This document shows positions 12,901 through 24,900 of a DNA stretch of 64,000 nucleotides, one piece after another. The DNA is from Durusdinium trenchii. Lineage: Eukaryota; Sar; Dinophyceae; Suessiales; Symbiodiniaceae. A model generated the notes under the pieces. It searched no databases. It was not told where the DNA came from and was given only the letters and a program-made list of their open reading frames with translations. The position numbers and the translations under genes were made by a program. The first letter of the stretch is position 1; every line of letters starts with the position of its first letter. The DNA lies in NCBI GenBank assembly GCA_963970005.1, contig CAXAMN010001225.1, positions 1,034,372 to 1,098,371 of the forward strand, in the 5' to 3' direction.

Positions 12901-15900
12901 TCCATGCCGCCGGAGAACCTCGGCCGCGAGGCTTCGGCTTCGCTTGGCAGAAGGGATCGAGAAGGTGGGAAGATGGAGAAGTTGCTTCTGGTGGATGACC
13001 CAGGATGCTTCGACAATTCTTGAACTGCCGAACAGGGCTGACATGGTGAAGATTGTTGAAGCACGGGTGATGAAGGTTGTTCACATCATCAGATTGCGCA
13101 GAAATCATCCGCCACTTCAAATGGCGTGGAAGCCACCTGGACCGCGGTTCGGCTCGCAAGGGCGAACGGTTTCAATCAGTTAGGTCTTTCCGCTACGCTT
13201 GGACCTCAAACGACCCATTTCGTGAGACCTGCGAGTGACTGGGCCCCTCTTCCCACTCCAATCTCCAAAGGAGCTGGGACAAAGCCCAATGCAAAGAAGC
13301 CAAGTACTGAGCGTCAACTCCTGGAGCAGGTCTGGTGTTGAAAGAAGTCTTTTAGATTGTCCAACTCCGGCACCTGGCGCGGTTCCAACGAATTCTATTC
13401 TTAAACCTTTTTGATTCTAGGTCAGGTGTCCATGTGGTTGTTTGAGCCTGCTTGATTCTAAAAACCAATACAGTATATGAATCAAGCAGGATTGTGGCTT
13501 GATGCTTTCGATGACTTCCGCTCAGACCAGCCGGTGCGTCCTCCCAGTCCGCAGTCCTTCAGCTGCGTACCCTCCTTCAGCAACCCAAGTCTTCTCGGAG
13601 GTGGTGCGGTTGCCGATGGCGAACCAAAGGCAGCCGGTGAAGTGGGACACCTGGGTACCCCAGTGGCAGCCGGACTGGGGTGCACCAGAGAGGCGGATCC
13701 CTTGTGTCAAAGGAAGAAGTCCTAAATAGAAATTCAAATAGAAGAAGGAAAAAAAATGTAATTATGAATGTGCTATATATGCACATGTTGTTGAATATGC
13801 TTTCGTGTGTAATTATATGCGTTAAAATTATCCATGGATCATAAACAGTAACAGTAAGATCAGTTAGTATGCAAGCATCAACTGCAAACAGCTTCAGCAT
13901 TTTTTGCATCAACTCCTTGAATTCTAATGTTGGTGGCGTAACATCTGCAATTATATCCCTAAGCTTCCAGCTGTTTGGGAATAGCACTGTCACGGTTTGA
14001 CACAATAGTTCCAGATTCCCGTGTCACATGTGCAAAAACAAAGGTATGATATATGTTGAGAAAATCAAAGGGTGATACCAAATTTGAAACGTTGCATGAT
14101 TGCACCACTGCCGCGCTCATAGCCACACAAAGACATAGCGGGACAAGGCGGGGGAGAAAGAGTAAGCGGCGTGGCCAAGCAGGGGACAAGGTCTGGACAA
14201 GGCCTTGGGCCATGCAAAAGGGCCGACAACACGGACAAGCAGGACAGCAAGGCTGGACAAGGCGGCGCTGTCAAGCAGACCGACAAAGTCTTCACAAGGA
14301 CAACACTGGGCCCACAGCAGCGCAGCGGACAAGGCCTGGACAAGCCCCGGACAAGCCGGAAAAGAAAAGCTCGTGGTGCGGCCACAGCTATCATGGTTAA
14401 AGTTAATTACCCATTTCTTTCTGAAACTGCTTGAGGAACAAGAGGACACAGGGTTCGCCAGCAGGAGGACACCAAGAGGACAGGAGGAGGACACAGCATT
14501 CACAAGCATGGCCAAAGGACAGAAGGAGACCAAGAGGAGGACACAAAGTACGCAAGCGTGGCTAGAGGACAGCAGGAGGACACCAGCAGGACAAGAGAAA
14601 AGCACAGGGTTCGCTAGTCGTCGCAATCATCGTTGTGGTGGTCGTCCTCACCGTGGGTGGTGGTGGCGTCATTCCTATCCCTTCGCCGCAGCCTGAACCA
14701 TGACAAAATCAGATCAGCTTTGGTGGACTGGTGGGCTATGGTTCTGGTGCACCTTTGATTTGAGTGATGTAAGGTGAAGGAAGAGCAAAGAAAAAACACT
14801 GGAGGGAGGCCTCTGGAGGCATCAGTTGCATTCTGATGATACCTTTTTTGCAGGCCAACTGGCGAAGACACAAAAAGACATCAATTGAAAACCCTATATT
14901 TATATAAATCACAACCTCCCAAAAGAAGTCATACGACCTCCATCTCCCACTCGGTGTTGCTTAAGAAGGTGCTCCAGAAAGAGAAACGGGGCGGCTCCGC
15001 CGACTGCTTCATGTCAAGGCTCAGCCAGGAGGACGATCAGGACTTTGCCTGGTTCCAGCGACCGAAATGGCTGGACAGTGTGGAACACTTGCAGCAGGAC
15101 ATGAGTCACAGCATGGCCGAAAAAAGCACAGCAAAACACGGCATAGTGTGCAAATTTCAAGAATATGTGAGAAGATCTGAGAAGAATACAGCAACTGCAC
15201 TGATGTGTCACATGTCAAATGTGTGCAGCCATGCTCATGCAGCTCATGCAGCTCAATGAACAACCGACAGTGGGTGATGCTAACTTTGCGGCCCACACTG
15301 GCTCACTCTATGTTGAAGATGTAGGAAGTGGACTGTAACTTAATATTGACTGTTGACTGTCGATTTGATTTGATTCAAAAAACCCTTTTGGGGAGACTTT
15401 TGCCCTGCACGTAGGTAGGGAGGTTTTAATAAGAAGCAGTCAGCATTTACTGTACATGCATTTAACGCAACGTGTTTCTCTCAGAAGTTCGCAAGAATCT
15501 AGAATCTAGAGGATGTTCTGGTCATCTGCTTCAGGAGCTGCAAGCTTTGGAGTCCCGTCTTGTGATTTTTGCCCCGACTCGGTCTTCGAAAGGCCCTGAG
15601 GCCCCGGAGAACCTGTTCGCCCATCCAGCGCCCGGCCGAACCATCCAGACAGACCTCATGCGGACAAGCGGACCGGACGTCTTGGAGCCACGTTGCTGAC
15701 TTGAACCAAAGGCCCCAGCGTCTCGGACTGGATGCGTTCCGTGACGTTGGCCATGATCTCCTCAGCGAGGACCGGGAGGTGTGAGACACAGCTTCAACGA
15801 GACGGCCACCCTGCCGAGCAAACTCATTGATCAAACCTGGATCAAGAATTTTGCCAGATCCAAAAGATTCCAAAGGGCCGACCCTGGAGGACAAGGGGAT

Positions 15901-18900
15901 TCGTTGATCCGTCTTTGTCATTACCGAGTGGAAAACCGGCCCAATTGCAAAGGAAGATGGTTGGTCCAATCCAAGGCCATGCTCCACGTCCATGATTGGA
16001 GGGAGCTTCTATGCTTACTTGCTGGTCAAGTGTCTTGCATGCGCACCAGTCGAAGCAACCGCACAATTCGAATGATCCGCGTGGTCCTCGCAAAGCTCAG
16101 CATGGCAACGCCTCCACCGAGGCGTTGGAGCAGGTCACGTCACGGAGTCCAAGGGTTCAAGGGAACATACCATCTACCATCTACCGGAAAACCATCACGT
16201 TCAGCCCCGAAACTATGGGCGCTGTAGAACTGGCCCTAAAACCAATTCTGCGACAGCAATGCTTCCGCGAGTCACGATGGGCCGCGAGGACTCCCGGGGA
16301 GGTTCCACCGACCGACGCCTGCCCGTTCCATGGTCCGCCGACCGACGGCTGTCCATTCGACCAAATCACCAAGATCACCAAGTGTTTCGGTTGCGACCAA
16401 CCAACGATCGCTTTCTCCGGTGCCTTTCGGAACAACAGGTTTTGGCGTTGGTCGGCGATTCGAATTGATTCGACCCTGGTGGAGCAGAATCTTCTCACAT
16501 TTCTCACCACACGCATGCATCTATTCGCCGCGGCCACCCGCGGCCACCACTGCAACGAGACCTACCACTGCGGCCTCCTGAGGAGAAGACCACCTCCGAC
16601 CAGTCAGACAAAACGATGACCAAATCCATCGTCAACCAGGTCTTGGCATACCGCTTCAGGATGGTCCTTTCGCGGCCGTTGGAAGCGTCCAGTGCCCCTT
16701 GGCTTTCTTCCACCGGTGACCGCCAAGGCGGAGGTGCTGTTTGGCCCAGAACCGGAGATGATGGAACATCATGCGGCATCCACTTAGAGTCGTAGCCAAG
16801 AGTCGCCCACGTGGAAACCTGCTTTAAGCTACAAAAACAATCAAAAACATATGTCCGCCCTGTCGCATCCTTGGGGGCCACGGGCACTTAGAGATACTTG
16901 GATCGAGTAGCACTCGCCCCCTCACGCACGACCTGTGGACCGGGGAGCAACTCATAGCAAAAATGTAGACACCTGATAAATTCGCTCATTTGAGATTCAG
17001 CAACAACTATTCATCTATATATTACATCTATAATAGGGGTTGGAATTAAGTGGGTACCTCGGGGGTAGCGATTTTATAGTGCTAAAATGCTGGGACCAAC
17101 CCCCCTCCAATGAGGGTCACTTTTTGACCCTATGAAATTGAGGATAACATAGGAAAAGAGTTCAAAAACAAAGATTCAGCTCTATAGAGTTGAGGGCCAT
17201 CAGTCTATCAAAAGCTGTAGAAAGTTGTGAATATTGATGGTTTTTGTCTATAAAAATGCAGGTCCCAAGGTACTCCTGAACAGGTGTGCTTGAGTTGTAG
17301 TAAGAACCTGGTTCTCTATAGAATCAAGGTACATGGGTCTCACAAAAATGTAGTAAGAACCTGGTTCTCTATAGAATCAAGGTACAGGGGTCTCAAAAAA
17401 ACATTAAAATGCAACTTTCTTGGAAGGCATTGATTTGCCAGTTGGTAGGATGCATTAGGATTTTTCAAAGTGTTTCATATAAAGCGTTCACTTGCTAGGA
17501 TGCTCCAAATTTGCTAGCGTCATCCTGACTCATCCAAGATCATCCAAGAACCCATTCCCCAGGGTTCGTTTGAGCAATCCCAATTGCGTACTCTCGGAAT
17601 CAGGCGAGTTTTGAACTGGATGCATTGAAAACCTAACATGCAAAACCATGCTAATAATTCTCTATAGAATCAGTATGCCTGAGACATCCAGAATCCCTTC
17701 GCTATACTTATAAGCCTCTATAGAATCAAACTTGTAAAAAACAACAATTCTCTATAAAATCGAGGATCTTGAAGGACAGGACTTTACAACCTCCATATGA
17801 GCCAAGAAAAAGTTGCTAAAAAAATCGTCTTATCGGGGTCCCAACTCCCGCGATTCTGTAGAGAAATTCCATCCCCTATCATCTATATATATATATATGT
17901 GTGTGTGTGTATGTGTGGGTGTGTGTGTGTGTTCTTGTCATCATGGAGGTTAATGATAAAGTCTACATTACTGGACCATGCGTTGATGAACAACACCCTG
18001 CATCGCGAAAGTTCACATCCACACGAATAGTTCATATTATGGATACATCGAAGCTTGCCAATAGTGGCCTTTGGGATTGAGCCATCTCTTGAGGGACGTG
18101 ATAGGATACTTCATTCTTTCTCATTTACAGTATATACCACACGATATCTGCTGACTTTGGCCCCAGGATCTTGATGTTGTACTCCACAGAGCCATCAGCC
18201 ATCACCTCGGCGATGACTCTATCGCATCTCAGGTGTGATCACCTGATATAAAAGTGAGGATGAACCCTGGAATATCCTACATATTCAGGAGAAACAAACG
18301 TGGTGCCAAGTACTCTTGACATGTTTCATCTGTCTTTGCATGGCGACTGATGTCTGAAGTGTGGCTTTGGAAGGCCAAAAAAGAACATTCTAAGACGGTA
18401 TGGATTGTGCTTCCTCTCGCCGAAAACAGCTGAGGTCCTCACCACCCCAGTGAAGCAGGAGAAGAAAATGTCCAGAGTCCAAAACAGTCGCGTGGTCCAC
18501 CTGGAGCGTGGGGATCGATGGTAGCTGCTTGCCAAGGCTGGAGGGTGCCCAGAAGGACGAGGTGGATTGCGAGAACCCCAAAGATGGAGATGCTTCACAT
18601 TGGCGAGTTGGCAGTGCAATGCAGTGCATGTTGCAATCCCTTCTTTGCTGCTCCAGTCTTGGCTGCCCCCTCATTGCTGCTGGATGGGGCACCCAGAATC
18701 GACTCCAGTGGTTCCTTTGTTCCAGTCGTTGCTGTCGCTTCCATTGGTTCCCACGGCTATGGATCCACATCCTGCTGTTCCCTCGCTATCCTGAGAGTTT
18801 CAACTCGTGCCCTAGTCAGGTGTACATTCCGAGTCGTAGCCGGAGATGTATGTTGTTACAACACGGTTCCGTCTAGGAACGTCCCGGATCACGAGATATA

Positions 18901-21900
18901 TTTTGTATAACCTATATGACAACCATGTACGAGCTTCTTCTTGAAATCCATGCAGGTTCCCCTTGCTAGCTCACAGACTCCAGCGGCGACCCTTTGCAGT
19001 GATTGGACAAGACGTGGCACCGAACTCACCCAAGATCCCCAAGAAATCCAAAAAAAAATGTATAAAGCCGCAAAACCGGAATGCCGTTCAACCAACATTT
19101 GCATTCACATGAGGCTGAGCAAATACTCAATGAATGGTTATAACTTATAACTATAACACACTTATTAATCACCAAGGTGGCACAGGAAATCAGGGACGAC
19201 GTAAGTGTAGTGCTGCAGGAAGTTCGGGTATCGGACAATCAGGTAACGCTCTGAAGGTCCCTACGCACTCAGGCTAGGCCGAGACAAACAATGCCAGAGT
19301 CCTTGGCTGAGAGGGCCCTCCTTTGGTCAAAGAGGAACCCGTTTCTCCGAGCCACTCCATAAAGTCCAGGAAGAGATTCTCTGGTAAGGTATAGGCCTGC
19401 CTTGGTGTAGCACACGAGGACCGACAGATGGTGATGATGAGGATCTTGGCATGGTGAGGATGAGGATGATACCGTTTTGACCAAAATCGTCATGAACCAC
19501 ACAGCATCCAGCCAATCAACCAGCGAATGCGTCAACGTCACCAAAGAACCTCCAAAATGTGCTTTCCGGTTGTCTTCAGCATCGATTGATGTCGACAGAC
19601 CTGCAGGTCTGTGCCGCCCCTTGGGGAGCGACAAACAATGTATACTATGAACAATGTGAGCAATGTCCAAGTAGAAAGCCCATCTGCCCATCTGCTAATC
19701 AAAGGGGGTGCAAGCATCCAACAAACTCATACAACCAAAGTTCACGAACGACACAGAGTGACTCCACTTGGCTGGGATAAGCAACTTACAGTACATAGCG
19801 TGACCACTTCCCTTGCCACCCACCGAAGGAGGTTGCATGTATGGTGTTCAGTAGAAAGGCAGATCGATTTGATCGATTCAACCCATCTGTCGGGCTGTTT
19901 GGACACCTTCATGCACACCATCCCAGGTCCCATCTAGCCGTGGGATCAAAGCCCAAGGACGCGGATCCGTACCCCAAAAACGGGCATAGGCTATAGGGAT
20001 GTCCACATGCTTTGGGGATCTTTGGTTTGTCGTCCCGCCTGAGAATCACCCACGCCATGGGTAAACGGAACATCTGCCCTTCCGAGACACATAGGAATCA
20101 TAACCTGAACCAGAAGACAGAGAGTCAAATGGAGGGGGCGCTTGTGATCGGTTGAACTGCTCAGAATGATGAAGCCTAACAGGTTCAGAATAGAATAGAA
20201 GTACACTGTTGTACACAGTGCAGTCGTGATCCGGTGTGTTATTCGTTTGCAGGTGTGTCATCTGCAGGTGTGTCAGACCTGAAGTTCCGAAGTGATTGCT
20301 CGGGCATCACAGAACACATTCACACTTCTGCAACAGTCTGATCCTAAAGATAGTGATGTTCAGCTTTAGGCACTGGGAATGCGGCCGACCCAAGATCTCG
20401 ACCACTTTCAAACGACCCCACCCCTTGGGCTAAAAACCCTGCTACAGGGAAAACCCAACCTTGACTGTTTAAAGTGCAAGCACTTGCCATAAGGGATGAG
20501 CAGTTTTGAAGAAACTTCCGTGATAACTGAGTTATATACCTTCGACCCCTTTCACCGGTGCCTCCCACAGCTCCCTGCTTTAATATATGGCCAAAAATCC
20601 ATGTCGTACAAGACCATGATGAGGCTTCCAAGGTCCCAGCTGATCCGAATATTCGAGTCCGGATTCCTGAGGACCGTCCAGGCGAACACCTTCCTCTCTC
20701 TCACTCGACGCTTGGACGAGCGGTGACTTGTCTGGAGTGTGCTCAGTGTAGGGACGGACCGGAATTCTTATGGACACCCGACAGTTCCTGAATAGAGGGC
20801 TTGCAAATGGAAACAAGCAAAGCGGATGTCTGTAGTCCACAGCAACAACTTGAAAGGTTGGAAGGATGCCAAAAAGAGATGTATACAAAAGAATGAAACC
20901 TGTGTCTAAAGTGGGGTGAATGCAGGAGTGTCAATGAGAGATATGAGAGGATACATGGAGGCCTTAAATTGTCGCTGGTCGGGCAGGGCACAGGTGTGAG
21001 GCGCGGTGTGAGCAACATTTCTGCACCTGATCCAGCATATCGCTTAAGGTTCCACATCAGATCTTTGATACTCCCAAAGTCCCAAAGCTTCCTAAATGAT
21101 GACGTCAGCCGGGCGACAAGATCCACCCGTGCGACACCGGCTCTTCATAATCGTCGTCCTCCTCCCGGAAGGGCATCGAGCTCTCGGTCTCTGCTTGGCT
21201 CCCACGGACTTTCATCTTCTTCCTCGGACCGGAGACCGGAGTTGCGGAAGGGGACGCTGAGAGGGATCATGCGTTGGACACCCCCCCCCCCAGATCAAGG
21301 AGGCATCTCCTAGCCTTTTGGTGCTTCTTTGGAGTTCTCGGAGCCCTTTTGGGCAGACAAAAGGCCATTCAAGAGCCATACAAAAACTTCAGACACCCAA
21401 ACAAAACTGCTTGGGCTGTCTAGCTGAACATGTTGAGGAACATAAAGCAGCTACGTTGGAGTCTGGCTTGGTGTGTTCCCCAACAACAGCGGATGATGAC
21501 TTCCTGGAACAATGGCGAGTCCATCTGCGAGAATTCCTCAACCCCATTGCCATAGATCCCACACAGTATCGGCGGACACTGTTTACATAAGGTCATAAGG
21601 GCATAAGGTCAAACGGGATGGGCTCACGACCGAAGGGCTCTCTCTCTCTCTCTCTCTCTGCTTCCTCTCGGTCGGTCGGACGTGTCCTTTTGGGAGCTGT
21701 GAGGCTCGCTCTGCAAAGCGAAAATCCTTCTGAAATCTTGGTCCTGCTCCGTCTGTGCGTCTTGCTGGGAATGAAGGACCGGTGCACATGCCAGTGTCAG
21801 TCTATACAGATTTGCTTACCGATCCAAAATCGCTGGTCTGGGGTGACGGGGTGCTACCTCAAGACCGGAGACCGTGTTCAAAACCGATGCTGGGAGAAAT

Positions 21901-24900
21901 TCGCTTTTGGTGGGCAAAGTCGGGTGGGTAATCAGGAGCCTGGGCCGTCCACGACCAACGACACGTGGTTGGAGTCGTTTCGGCTCAATCCCGAAACATC
22001 ACCGCTCGTTTGGTGGACGGTCATCCCGTGCAGCAAGGGCCCCATTGGGCCCCAAGCAAACCATGTTCATCCAATTTCATCAAGGAGTCATCTGCTTGGC
22101 GCTGGTCTTCCAAACTTCTAGCATCTCCTTAGCCAAACACGTGCTATACTGTGTGTTTTTCACTGCTCAGCATATCAGACCCTGTGTGGCACTCTACAGC
22201 TCAAGAGGCGCAAGAGGCAGGAAGCAGCCCTTGTAAATCATGTGAGCTGCAAAAGCTTGTGAGATATCTCTCAATGGAATCACGTGAAATGAGGTGAACT
22301 TCCGCTTGGCACCATTCAGCGCCATTGGCCCGCCCAAATTCCAGCAGGGCGTCGTATTGAGTCTTGAGCTGGTTCTATGCTTTTCTTGAAGTCACAAAGC
22401 CCAAAGCCTTCACAAGGAAATTAACGGGGAACATGAGGGATGTCTCTTGCTCCTAGAGGGGCTTCTCTGATCTCCAGTCTTCTTCTCTGCTCTTGCCCGG
22501 CCATGAATGAGCACCTCTGTAGCGCCAGGCCGTGGTTGGACAGAACCTACGGCTTCTGTTGAGCCGCGCAGTAGGAGCATCGATCTACACCATCCAAAAT
22601 TGCTTTGAATCACAACATGCTTTGTCCTGTAGTGGATCGGACTTCTTGCCAAAAAAAGAACTATGAAAGTTGCCTTTAGGATCCTCAAGGCTTCCCATGG
22701 GCTTCCCTTTCGTGTTCGACCTCGCCGCACATCGCTCGCCCCAAAAAATCCGAGAGCGTCGAAATCATCCTCCTTTCCGGTCTCTTCGTTCTCTGAGTCC
22801 GAGTCGTCGTCGTCCCGCGGGGCCTGAAACGGGCATCGCAGGGCCCATCAAACCCCAGAGTCGTCATCGACGTCCGTTTTGGGGCCCCGAGCCATGGATG
22901 TAACTCCACGCTTCGACTTATGAAAGCTTTCAGATCTGAATTGGTCAATCTGATTTGTCAATGTGCTTCATTGTGTATATCTCACTCTCTGATCAAACAC
23001 CCAAACAGAAAAGAAAACCTCAAGAACATGTTATTGAAGCTGTCTTGGACGGACCAATACCATCCAACCCAATTCTCACTCCTTGACCGAAGGCCCATTG
23101 CTCGACATCCGGCCTTTGGCTTCTCTTCTCCCGGCACACCCGGCAGCACTGCCAGAGGGTCCGTTGGCGCGCTGGGGTTCCGTCTGCCCTTTCTTCCGGC
23201 ACCTCACCACCAAAGCACCACCAGCAGCAGCACCATCACAAGAACAACATGCCGCTTTGTCGTGCATAAAACTGCACCATGTCCAGAGTGCACGTATTCG
23301 GGACGCTTCTGTTGCCCTCGGGCAGATGCTAAACCTATCATAGGGAGGCACATAATAGAGGTCGTGCAAATGTCTGGTCATGTAGATTTGATATTTGGCC
23401 ATGTGCAGCCAACTACTGCAGCATTGAGTGAATTCGACCCACGAGTGTTGGCCAGAAAAACAAATCAAAGATTGGCTGCCAGCCTGCCAGCACCTGCACT
23501 TTCATGGATGACAGTGGATGGGTTGATGAGGTGCCCTGAGGCTCAATTCCATCAGAACTCGGTAAGAACTGCATGATGCGGACTCTTGCTTGCTATGGCC
23601 ATCATATCAACAATGATTGGCAAGATCGACTCTGAGGCTCCTCGTCTCTTTATAGCCACTTTTGATATGGAGAACACCCCACCTGGCGAAGGATCAATGG
23701 GGCTCTGTGCCGGCAAAGGTTTCCTTGGCTGCGAAGTTAGCGGCTTCGATCACCGCAGAAGTGGCCAGAAAAACACGATGCCTGTTCACGGCAGAATCAA
23801 GGAGTCTTTCTGGAACCTGAAGATCATAGTGCATGCAAGATTGGTGTCAAGGATGTTCAAGTGGATTTGGGATTAACTGCTCTTCCTATTTGGAGGTCAC
23901 TATGACGCAAAACAGCATATCTTGGACCCAGCACAATTGGCCGACTTGGCTCATCTAGCCTGGGCCCAACAGGTTGCGTTTATCCCACCACAGTCTGAAA
24001 GGCCGTACGGAGGGACCAAATGGGTGGAACTCCACAAGCACCAAGCGTCCATGGCTCAGCAATCTGCATGGCAGAAGCATTGGGGACCCAGGCCATGAAG
24101 GCTTGCCAACTTCCACCTGTCTGCATGATGCACAACAAAAGTTCCGTGGAGCGCATCTGTTTGTGTTCACACGCTGTCTTAACGCTGTTTTGGTGTGGTG
24201 GCCCAGTGGTGTGTGTGTATATATATATACATGTGTGTGTGTGTGCCTCTTTGCAGTTTAGATGTGTCTGTGTGCGCGCACCACTCCACAGACCACCTGA
24301 ACCAGGCTGATGGCCAGAGCCCTAAAACAGATTGCGTCCCGCGGTTGTAGTTAGGTTGTTCATCCAAGAGTTCCACACCTTGGTTTCCACAAAAGTATCG
24401 GTGACACGTAATTACTGTAACTGCATGTATGTGCAGTCACTGGCCAATGGTCTTCAATCTGCATCCTGACATCCTAGCCTTGACCTCAAACTGCCTCAAT
24501 CAACCCCGTGTTGGGCCTTCTCCGGGCCCCCCAAAGCTACGAATGGAAAACATCCATGGTGGCACCATGACCCTGGCACAACTGCCGGACCCACACAACG
24601 CCCCGGCAGCGCTGGACGGTGAGGTGACTTCTCGCCGGACCACCCCCAGCTCTCGGCCTGGTGCTTGGTTTTTTCCTGAAAAGGGAAAGAAAAGGACGTC
24701 AATGGCCTGGGGCATCTGCAACAGGTCCAACACTCCAAAAGCAGCCGAAAGATCACAGCGCACAGCAATGCGCCACCAGCCAACCGTCATGTTCTAAGGA
24801 TTTCGTGGAAAAGAACTGTCCGAAATAGGCATCAATCATTAGCTTCTCATACGTAAAATCCTTCAATGCCCGAGGTCGTCGGTCCTTTCTTGCCACGCGC

